Source: an uncultured Clostridium sp. (GTDB lineage: Bacteria > Bacillota_A > Clostridia > TANB77 > CAG-508). From it: a stretch of DNA of 43,675 bases. The stretch spans positions 1-43,675 of the forward strand of contig CAMLYR010000003.1 of NCBI GenBank assembly GCA_946491915.1, written 5' to 3'. Numbering within the stretch: the stretch's first letter is position 1; every line of letters begins with the position of its first letter. A program made the translations under genes and the position numbers. The notes below the pieces were generated by a model. That model was not told where the DNA came from and ran no database searches. It saw only the letters and a list, made by a program, of their open reading frames with translations. Below, piece by piece: positions 15,695-22,708 of this stretch.

Positions 15695-16759
15695 TTAATT
15701 TTTTACATATACTGTTTTTGTATCATAAGCTAATTCAATATTTTCTTCTCTTAATATTTTCATTATTTTCATATTGATGTCTTCTATTTCTTTTAAATAA
15801 CTTGCATAACTAACAGAATTTGTATATGTATAAATTAAAAGATTAATTCCGTTATCTGTTATTTGATCAAATCTTACAATAATTGAATCATCAAAAACAC
15901 TTTCTCTTTCTTGTAACATTTTTTCAATTCTTGCTTTTACTAATTCTAATTTTTCTAAAGGTGTATCTAATTCCAGACATAAGTTCGTTTTATATCTTCT
16001 TTTTTCCATTTTGCTCCAATTTGTTACAGAAGCATCTGCAATAATGGCATTTGGAATATTGACTAATGCATTTTCAAATGTTCTAATTCTAGTTGTTCTA
16101 AAGGTAATGTCTTCAATGGTTCCTTCATAATTATCCATTTCAATCCAATCACCAACCACAAATGGTTTGTCAATGAAAATCATTGCCCCACCAAATAAGT
16201 TTTTCGCAGTATCCTGTGCTGCAAGTGTTACAATGACACCACCTAAACCTAAACCTGCAATGAGTCCTGTTAAATTAATTTCTAGTATGGTTAATACTAA
16301 GAATATAGCAATGATATAGATTATCACTCTTACAATTTTTAGTACAAATTCAAATACGGTATCATCCATTTTCTGGTTTAAGCTTTTTCTTAATTTTTTC
16401 CCTAAAATTGTTTTATCTGTAAAACTATTTGCCAATCCTACGGCAATTTCTATTACACTAATAATTTTAAAAGCTTTTGTTACAATATCCATTACTTGTT
16501 CATTAATTTGTAATGGTACTCTTAGAAATACAATGGCTATATAAATTCCTAAAATGATAAAAAATATTTTTAATGGTTTAAAAAATGCACTTTCTTTTAT
16601 TTCTTTTGCTTTTTTACTTTTTATTTTAAATATTTTTATAATCATATAGGAAAATGTTCCACTAAATATTCTAAAAAGCACAATAATTCCAATAGCTATT
16701 ATAATATCTACAACTTCTATAGATGTTAGTCTATTCCAAAAATCAACTAACTGCTCCAT
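15695..16759 (-). CDS. mscS: MscS-family mechanosensitive ion channel
   Basis: Small-conductance mechanosensitive channel that vents solutes on hypo-osmotic shock. About four to five membrane helices in the first 180 residues; the pore-lining helix is the Gly/Ala-rich 'GLIAGLGLGGVIVTLAAQD', followed by the conserved beta-domain start 'NLFGGAMIFIDKPFVVGDWIEM' and 'GTIEDITFRTTRIRTFENALVNIPNA'. C-terminal alpha/beta domain to residue ~354. Start placed at the ATG 16759 (MEQLVDFW) with GGAGG at 7 bp; the in-frame TTG upstream overlaps that site. It is the next gene after rpoD, separated by a repeated hairpin. Confidence 0.92.
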   Translation of the reverse strand: MEQLVDFWNRLTSIEVVDIIIAIGIIVLFRIFSGTFSYMIIKIFKIKSKKAKEIKESAFFKPLKIFFIILGIYIAIVFLRVPLQINEQVMDIVTKAFKIISVIEIAVGLANSFTDKTILGKKLRKSLNQKMDDTVFEFVLKIVRVIIYIIAIFLVLTILEINLTGLIAGLGLGGVIVTLAAQDTAKNLFGGAMIFIDKPFVVGDWIEMDNYEGTIEDITFRTTRIRTFENALVNIPNAIIADASVTNWSKMEKRRYKTNLCLELDTPLEKLELVKARIEKMLQERESVFDDSIIVRFDQITDNGINLLIYTYTNSVSYASYLKEIEDINMKIMKILREENIELAYDTKTVYVKN

Positions 16760-16782
16760 AATTTCCTCCAATATTAAAACTA

Positions 16783-16920
16783 ATTATTTTTCAACTTGAT
16801 TGGAAAAGAATTAAATTTTGGCAAGGAAAATTTTATTTAAAAGGCAAGGGCGCATACTATTGTATGTAACCGCGTTTTAAATGAAATTTGACACAGACAA
16901 AATTGTAATTATTTTTCAAT
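16783..16920. repeat. Hairpin element between rpoD and mscS, copy E6
   Basis: Bounded by direct copies of AATTATTTTTCAA (16784 and 16907). Inside, inverted segments pair AATTAAATTTTG with CAAAATTGTAATT, and TTTAAAAGGC... with ...GTTTTAAAT, around an apical hairpin CATACTATTGTATG. The left side reads TTGATTGGAAAA, similar to TGATTGGAAAA of copy E3. It begins directly after the rpoD stop and may end that transcript. Membership in the long-hairpin family is tentative. Confidence 0.5.
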
Positions 16921-18153
16921 CTATCCCATGTAATCTCTCAACTTCTTACTCCTACTAGGATGTCTTAATTTTCTTAAAGCCTTTGCTTCAATTTGTCTAA
17001 TTCTTTCTCTAGTTACTTGGAATTCTCTTCCAACCTCTTCTAGTGTTCTTGATTTACCATCTTCTAATCCAAATCTTAATTTTAATACTTTTGCCTCTCT
17101 TGGTGTTAATGTATTCATTACCTCTTCTAATTGTTCTCTAAGCATTGTGTAAGCTGCTGAATCCTGAGGTGCTGGAGAATCATCATCTTGTATAAAATCA
17201 CCTAAATGGCTATCATCTTCTTCACCTATTGGTGTTTCCAATGATACTGGGTCTTGTGCAATTTTTTGAATTTCTATTACTTTTTCTACTGGTATTTCCA
17301 TTTCAGCTGCAATTTCTTCTGGGGTTGGTTCTCTACCTAATTGTTGTAATAGATGTCTAGAAGTTCTAATTAATTTATTGATTGTTTCTACCATGTGTAC
17401 AGGAATTCTGATTGTTCTTGCTTGGTCTGCAATTGCTCTTGTAATGGCTTGTCTAATCCACCAAGTCGCATACGTACTAAATTTAAATCCTTTTGTATAA
17501 TCAAATTTTTCAACTGCTTTGATTAATCCCATATTTCCTTCTTGTATTAAATCTAAGAATAACATTCCTCTTCCTACATATTTTTTGGCAATACTAACAA
17601 CTAGTCTTAAATTTGACTCTGCTAATTTTTGTTTTGCTTCTTCATCTCCTTGTAATACTTTTTTAGCCAAATCTAATTCTTCATCATAAGTTAATAGTGG
17701 AATTCTTCCAATTTCTCTTAGATACATTCTTACAGGATCATCTACATTAATTCCTTCATAGCTAGTATCTGTAATTTCATCTAATTTTAAATCTTCAACT
17801 TCTTTTAGATCTTCAATGTCAGGTTCTTCATCCATGTCATCTTGTAATAAATCAACACCTAATTCTTCAAAAGCATCAAATACCTTATCAATTTGGTCTG
17901 GATTTACATCATCTAACTCAGATGCCAAATCACCTATGGTAATTTGCCCTTTTTCTTTTGCTTTTTTTATTATATTATTTACTTTTTCTTCTTTTAGTTT
18001 TTTTGTTTCTTCTGATTCTTCTACGTTTTCTTCTTTTTTAGTTTGTTTTACTTCTTCTGCTTTCTTGTGCGCTTTTTTTCTTACTTTTTCAATTTTTTCG
18101 ATTTTTTCTTCTTGTTTTAATTCTTCTTGCTTACTTTCTTCTTTTTTTGCCAT
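16921..18153 (-). CDS. rpoD: Primary sigma factor RpoD (sigma-A)
   Basis: Housekeeping sigma factor. After a Lys/Glu-rich N-terminal stretch (residues 1-60) come region 1.1 ('[20 protein letters not shown]'), region 1.2 ('[18 protein letters not shown]'), region 2 ('[16 protein letters not shown]', '[18 protein letters not shown]', '[16 protein letters not shown]'), region 3 ('[13 protein letters not shown]') and region 4 ('[14 protein letters not shown]', HTH '[20 protein letters not shown]'). Complete. Start placed at ATG 18153 (MAKKEE); the GTG three codons before has no better site. It follows dnaG at 70 bp with a hairpin between, the classic dnaG-rpoD macromolecular-synthesis arrangement of Firmicutes. 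The highly charged N-terminal extension is longer than in B. subtilis sigma-A. Confidence 0.97.
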   Translation of the reverse strand: MAKKEESKQEELKQEEKIEKIEKVRKKAHKKAEEVKQTKKEENVEESEETKKLKEEKVNNIIKKAKEKGQITIGDLASELDDVNPDQIDKVFDAFEELGVDLLQDDMDEEPDIEDLKEVEDLKLDEITDTSYEGINVDDPVRMYLREIGRIPLLTYDEELDLAKKVLQGDEEAKQKLAESNLRLVVSIAKKYVGRGMLFLDLIQEGNMGLIKAVEKFDYTKGFKFSTYATWWIRQAITRAIADQARTIRIPVHMVETINKLIRTSRHLLQQLGREPTPEEIAAEMEIPVEKVIEIQKIAQDPVSLETPIGEEDDSHLGDFIQDDDSPAPQDSAAYTMLREQLEEVMNTLTPREAKVLKLRFGLEDGKSRTLEEVGREFQVTRERIRQIEAKALRKLRHPSRSKKLRDYMG

Positions 18154-18187
18154 TTTTATCACATTCCTTTCTTAATGTGAAAATCTA

Positions 18188-18221
18188 GTTGAAAAATAAT
18201 TAAATTTTATTATTTTTCAAC
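18188..18221 (-). promoter_or_regulatory. Stem-loop between dnaG and rpoD
   Basis: 13-bp perfect arms GTTGAAAAATAAT / ATTATTTTTCAAC in the 79-bp gap. T residues in the right arm are interrupted by CAAC, so it may be an RNA-processing or attenuation site as in other dnaG-rpoD operons. The arm sequence is shared with the element after rpoD. Confidence 0.45.
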
Positions 18222-18232
18222 CTAATTCACCC

Positions 18233-20023
18233 CTATCTAATCTTTGCTAAACGAATAATAATATCATTTAGCTCTTTTTCCAATTCTTTCTTTTGCGTTT
18301 CTTCAGTTGTATTTTCTTCTAGTAATTCCAAAATTTCGAGTTTTCTTTCATTTAATTTATCTTTTTCATAACTTTGTATGATATCATCAATTGCTTTTTC
18401 TATATCATCAATTCCATAATCTTCTGCCATTATCATTGTAATATGATTTTGTTCTTCTTCTGACAAGTTATCAATTATACTATTGATATTACTATTTCCA
18501 TTTTCAAATTCTTCATACAATTTTTCAGCAATCTTCTTATCTATCTCATATTTAAAATCTTGAATAGCAATATTTTGTTTGATAATTTCATAGATATTTC
18601 TATCTCCTGAAAGCAAAATCGCTAAAACCGTATTTTCTCTTCGTTTTGTAGCTTCTGATACATTGTCTGTCTCCCTTTTTTCTATGTGTCTTACAACTGG
18701 TTTTGCTTTACTTAATACTTTTTCATCTTTACCTTCTCTATATGTCAATTTGTTTACTTCTGCATAGATGGCTTCTTTTGAAACATCATATTCTTTTGCT
18801 ATTTTTTCTATATAGACTTCTCTTTCCATGCTGTTATCAATTTTTGAAATTAATTTTGCTATTTCATTTAAAAACTTTATTTTGTCATTGGTACTTTCTA
18901 GATTTAAAGATTGTCTTAATATTTTGACTTTAAATTCGATAACAGAAATTGCTTTGTCGACTAAATTTTGAAATCTTGCATTTCCATATTTAATAACATA
19001 TTCATCAGGGTCTTTTGCACCTTCCATTTGCAAAACTCGAATATCACACCCCATATTTTGTAATATTTCCATTGCTCTTACTTTGGCAGTTTGTCCAGCT
19101 TCATCTGAATCATAACTTAGAATAATTTGCTCTGTATTATTTCGAAGCAAATATCCCTGTTGTTGGGTTAGTGCTGTTCCTAAAGAGGCAACTACATTAT
19201 GAATATCTCTTTGATGAAGAGAAACCACATCCATATATCCTTCTACAATCAGTAGTCTTTTCTTGATATCATATTTTTTGGCAACATTTAATCCATATAG
19301 ATGTCTTCCCTTACTATATACAATATTTTCAGGAGAGTTTATGTATTTCGGTTTTGAATCATCTAATACTCTTCCTCCAAAAGCAATCACTCTACCTCTT
19401 GCATCACATATAGGGAACATTAATCTGTTTCGATATCTATCAATATATTGTCCTCTTTCATTTTTATTCACTAAGCCAGACTCTAAAATTTCCCTATCTT
19501 CAAATCCTTGTTTTTTTAATTCTTTATATAATTCATCAAATCTTCCTGAAAATCCAATTTGAAAAGATTTTAATGTTTCATTTGATAATTTTCTTTTCTT
19601 TATGTATTCTTGAGCGATTTTAGACTCTGGTCTATATAAGTTTTCATGATAATATTTTGCTGTAAATTCATTTACTTTATATACCTTTGCTTTTAAAGCC
19701 TCTTTTGCTGAATCTACATTATTTTCTAATGTTGGTAATTGTATATTGGCTCTTTCTGCCAAAAGTTGTACAGCCTCTACAAAATTAATGCCTTCTATTT
19801 TTGTCAAAAATGTAAATACATTGCCACCAACGCCACAACCAAAGCAATGAAATATTTGTTTTTCTGGAGATACTGAAAAAGAAGGTGATTTTTCATTGTG
19901 AAAAGGACATAGACCAAAATAATTTCTGCCACTTCTCTTTAGTCTTACATATTGTGATATCACATCTACAATATCATTAGACTGCCTTACATCATCAATG
20001 ATTTCATCACTATATCTTGCCAT
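18233..20023 (-). CDS. dnaG: DNA primase DnaG
   Basis: Makes RNA primers for replication. N-terminal CHC2 zinc finger ('CPFHNEKSPSFSVSPEKQ' then 'HCFGCG'), catalytic core with 'FGGRVLDDSKPKYINSPE', TOPRIM motifs 'LLIVEGYMDVVSLHQ' and 'ILSYDSDEAGQ' (acidic metal-binding residues present), and a helical C-terminal helicase-interaction region (about 430-596). 596 residues, normal for Clostridia. ATG 20023 with GGAAAGGAG at 7 bp. First gene of the dnaG-rpoD unit. Nothing unusual except low-complexity charged sequence near 420-460. Confidence 0.97.
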   Translation of the reverse strand: MARYSDEIIDDVRQSNDIVDVISQYVRLKRSGRNYFGLCPFHNEKSPSFSVSPEKQIFHCFGCGVGGNVFTFLTKIEGINFVEAVQLLAERANIQLPTLENNVDSAKEALKAKVYKVNEFTAKYYHENLYRPESKIAQEYIKKRKLSNETLKSFQIGFSGRFDELYKELKKQGFEDREILESGLVNKNERGQYIDRYRNRLMFPICDARGRVIAFGGRVLDDSKPKYINSPENIVYSKGRHLYGLNVAKKYDIKKRLLIVEGYMDVVSLHQRDIHNVVASLGTALTQQQGYLLRNNTEQIILSYDSDEAGQTAKVRAMEILQNMGCDIRVLQMEGAKDPDEYVIKYGNARFQNLVDKAISVIEFKVKILRQSLNLESTNDKIKFLNEIAKLISKIDNSMEREVYIEKIAKEYDVSKEAIYAEVNKLTYREGKDEKVLSKAKPVVRHIEKRETDNVSEATKRRENTVLAILLSGDRNIYEIIKQNIAIQDFKYEIDKKIAEKLYEEFENGNSNINSIIDNLSEEEQNHITMIMAEDYGIDDIEKAIDDIIQSYEKDKLNERKLEILELLEENTTEETQKKELEKELNDIIIRLAKIR

Positions 20024-20115
20024 TATATTCTCCTTTCCTAAAATATTTCACACAACTATACATAATTATATTATTCGACGTATTTTACATAAATCCTTCT
20101 CTTTATTTAAAAAAA

Positions 20116-20148
20116 ATGTCCTTTTGGGGACGTTTCTGTTTGGGACAT
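20116..20148. repeat. REP-like palindrome with GGGGACG
   Basis: ATGTCC ... GGGACAT arms around TTTTGGGGACGTTTCTGTTT. It shares GGGGACG with the neighbouring element and the copies at 34 kb and 36.7 kb. Confidence 0.6.
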
Positions 20149-20168
20149 TTTGATGGGTAGTGGGAACG

Positions 20169-20482
20169 GACTTGAGAGATTTTGGGGACGGACTCAATTT
20201 TCCCTTTTTGATAGAATTAAAAAGAAAAATATAGAATATAAAAAATGAAACGATTTTGCGTATCTAAATTTGAATTTATAAATTCTAAAGAAAAACATGA
20301 GGACTGCTCATTTTGCTTAAGATTTACAGCAACAATGAGAGAGGCGCATGTTTTTCTTGTAGAATTTCTATGAAAATTTAGCTTATACAAAATTGTTGAA
20401 TGACTTTATATTCTATATTTTTCTAGCTTTTTCTAATACCAAAAAAGGGAAAATTGAGTCCGTCCCCAAAATCCCTCAAGTC
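20169..20482. repeat. MITE-like element with terminal REP palindromes (full copy)
   Basis: 314 bp, almost all of the 20024-20491 gap. Terminal inverted arms begin GACTTGAG and contain GGGGACGGACTCAATTTTCC; next in are inverted AAAAATATAGAATATAAA segments, then CGATTTTG...AAATTT and AAATTCTA...AACATG pairs. The centre (about 20304-20345) is unpaired. The inner right half matches 31.2 kb closely (in reverse orientation), where the centre has been lost. No open reading frame inside. It begins just after the REP copy at 20116 and ends 10 bases before the relQ stop. Confidence 0.75.
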
Positions 20483-20491
20483 ATCTCCTTT

Positions 20492-21154
20492 TTAATTATT
20501 CATTAACATGAGCTTATTATCCATTTTATTCACAATTTTTGCATAATTAACTAATTCTTTTGAAGTTTTCTTATTTACTTCTTTGTCTGTTTTATATTTC
20601 ATCTTATGCTCTAAGCTAGCCCAAAAATCCATTGCCATTGTTCGTATCTGTATTTCTACTTTTACATATATCGTTTGTTTTGATAAAGTAACTGGTACTT
20701 TTACAATCATATGATAACTTGCATATCCACTTTCTTTTGGATGATTGACATAGTCTTTTTCTTTTTCAATTTGAATTCCTAGTATTTCTTCAATTAAATT
20801 TCTTATTTTAAATATGTCATCTTTTAGCTGACATACAATTCTGATACCTGCAATATCATTAATATTTTCTATCATTTCTTTGTATGTAAGTTCACAGCCT
20901 TTTTTCTTCATCTTATTTACAATGCTATCTGGTTGTTTTATTCTTGTGTTAATATGATCAATTAAATCATAGTCATAAAATACCTTAAATTCTTTTTGCA
21001 ATATGTTCATTTTGGTTTCTAATTCAGTAATTGCCATTTCATAAATGGTCATTAATTTTTCAAATGTATTTGTCTTTTCCTCTATTTTTTCATCGTAACT
21101 CAAAAAGTTCTTCATCTCCACGACTCCTAGTTCTTTCACTTTATTTTTTTTCAT
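20492..21154 (-). CDS. relQ: Small alarmone synthetase (RelQ-type GTP pyrophosphokinase)
   Basis: 220-residue single-domain RelA_SpoT synthetase making (p)ppGpp from ATP and GDP/GTP; no hydrolase, TGS or ACT domain, so it is a small alarmone synthetase. Seen: an N-terminal helix pair, 'INDIAGIRIVCQLKDDIF' (the G-loop/substrate region), 'PKESGYASYHMIVKVP' and 'VEIQIRTMAMDFWASLEHKMKYK', all conserved in RelQ/YjbM. C-terminal helix present, as in the tetramer-forming RelQ. Start ATG with GAGGAG at 12 bp; the spacing is long, and an 18-bp palindrome lies 45-62 bases upstream. RelQ rather than RelP is my preference from the residue pattern, not proven. Confidence 0.88.
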   Translation of the reverse strand: MKKNKVKELGVVEMKNFLSYDEKIEEKTNTFEKLMTIYEMAITELETKMNILQKEFKVFYDYDLIDHINTRIKQPDSIVNKMKKKGCELTYKEMIENINDIAGIRIVCQLKDDIFKIRNLIEEILGIQIEKEKDYVNHPKESGYASYHMIVKVPVTLSKQTIYVKVEIQIRTMAMDFWASLEHKMKYKTDKEVNKKTSKELVNYAKIVNKMDNKLMLMNN

Positions 21155-21198
21155 ATTTCATCACAACTCCTCATAGGATATTTATGTTCGTTCCTATT

Positions 21199-21216
21199 TA
21201 GTATATGCATATACTA
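21199..21216. promoter_or_regulatory. 18-bp perfect palindrome upstream of relQ
   Basis: TAGTATATGCATATACTA is its own reverse complement and lies 45-62 bases before the relQ start, where a promoter would be. Its flanks TAGGATA and TATCCTA form a further inverted pair, the right one next to the ribosome site. It could be an operator or an extended -10 region. Confidence 0.45.
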
Positions 21217-21281
21217 TCCTATAATTGTTTCTAAAACATATTTATATTGTGTTTTTTTGATGAACTTATACAAAAAAATGC

Positions 21282-21317
21282 CCCTCCTTATTAAACTTTT
21301 CTGTTTAATAAGAAGGG
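21282..21317 (-). terminator. Terminator of the adhE-downstream gene
   Basis: 15-bp arms CCCTTCTTATTAAAC / GTTTAATAAGGAGGG (one mismatch) followed by GCATTTTTTT on the minus strand. Confidence 0.85.
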
Positions 21318-21360
21318 TTCACTTCATTGTACAAAGTACAAAATTCAAATTTCTAATTTA

Positions 21361-22668
21361 TCATCTTGCATCATTGTCATCATCTGGTGTCTTTGAATTC
21401 TTGTTCTTTTTTTCAAATTTTGCTCCAACTATTTTAGGTATATCCTCTCTACTAGCAATCTTATGTTGTCTCATTTCGATACTATGCATTATTGTATCTA
21501 CCAATTTTTTTGCTTTTTCTACTCCCAAACTAAGCAATGCTGGATATAATCCCACTTTATTACAATAATAACTAATTTTTAGTAATTCTTCACTTTCCAT
21601 AATTTCTTTACCTTGCTGTATAAAATTTTTCTTTGTATTTTCTGGTAATTGACTCATCGTAGCAACATAGTCTTCTACTTGTTTAGCTCCTTCTGCATTT
21701 CCTCTTATTTGTTCTTTTATATCCATCTCTGTTAATAAATCTATATTTCCATTTAACTCCCCTACTGTTTGTTTTATTTGCTCTAAAAAATATTGTTCCT
21801 CTCCTTCGCTTATGTTTTTCATTTCTTTTGATTGTGGAATGACTATTTTTTTCGATCCATCTTGTATATATTTTGTTGCAACATGATTGGCTATAATACC
21901 AAGTAATTCTCTTCGGCAATCTTCTTCTTTATATTCTTTTTTATTCTGTTCTCTAACTTTTGTTGGAATTTTTTTATATTCACATTTAACCAATTGTGGA
22001 ATATTCATAGCAAACATTTCCTCTGGTGTTCGAATTGCATAAAAAGATTGGAATTTGATTGTAGCAATTCTCGAATAATTTTTCATCATTTGTTTTGCAA
22101 TGATATTGTTCACTAATTGATTAATTTTTAGTTGTTCTGATTGGTTCGTTTTTGGAAGATTATTCATGATTTTAGATATCATCTGCACTATATCTCTATC
22201 ACTAATTAAACTTTCCAAAGATTCGTATATTTTATGCAAATTATCAATAGCAATACTTACTTTTTCTTCTCTTTTTCTTTCTTCATCAGATATACCTGCT
22301 TCTACTATCGCATTTTTTTCTTTGATTCCCAAATCAGCTCTTCTGGCCAATTGAGCTACTGTATCATCTGGTAAATTTTCTGCTATTGCTTTTGTTGCCT
22401 CAACCACATTTGCATCCGGTACTATATCACTTTTAGATCCCTCTGTTATCAATTCTGCTGATAATTCTGTTCTTGAGTCAGGTGGTAATATCTCCAATCC
22501 CCTTTCATAGGATTGTTTTAAAACTTCTTCAAATATTTCAGGGCATTCTTCTATCTGACTTACCATTTCTTTGGCAATTTTATTAATTTCTGTTGGACTT
22601 AATTTTTTTCCTTTTGCTTTTTCAACCGTCCTTAATACTTTATTAACTCGTTTTTGTGAAAATCTCAT
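21361..22668 (-). CDS. Uncharacterised 435-residue helical cytoplasmic protein
   Basis: I do not recognise this family. No signal peptide or membrane helix; predicted mostly helical, rich in Lys, Glu and Ile; N-terminal basic segment 'RFSQKRVNKVLRTVEKAKGKK', a segment 'EILPPDSRTELSAELI', a mid-region 'AENLPDDTVAQLARRADLGI', and a strongly charged tail ending PDDDNDAR. The repeated short 'LPxDxRTEL / LPDDTVAQLARRAD' blocks suggest a helical-repeat protein. ATG with AAGGAAGG at 6 bp. It starts 40 bp after the adhE stop in the same direction and ends at a strong terminator, so it is likely co-transcribed with adhE. Whether it works with AdhE is unknown. Confidence 0.75.
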   Translation of the reverse strand: MRFSQKRVNKVLRTVEKAKGKKLSPTEINKIAKEMVSQIEECPEIFEEVLKQSYERGLEILPPDSRTELSAELITEGSKSDIVPDANVVEATKAIAENLPDDTVAQLARRADLGIKEKNAIVEAGISDEERKREEKVSIAIDNLHKIYESLESLISDRDIVQMISKIMNNLPKTNQSEQLKINQLVNNIIAKQMMKNYSRIATIKFQSFYAIRTPEEMFAMNIPQLVKCEYKKIPTKVREQNKKEYKEEDCRRELLGIIANHVATKYIQDGSKKIVIPQSKEMKNISEGEEQYFLEQIKQTVGELNGNIDLLTEMDIKEQIRGNAEGAKQVEDYVATMSQLPENTKKNFIQQGKEIMESEELLKISYYCNKVGLYPALLSLGVEKAKKLVDTIMHSIEMRQHKIASREDIPKIVGAKFEKKNKNSKTPDDDNDAR

Positions 22669-22708
22669 TGCATTCCTTCCTTTACTGTTACTTTTTCATC
22701 ATGTTATT

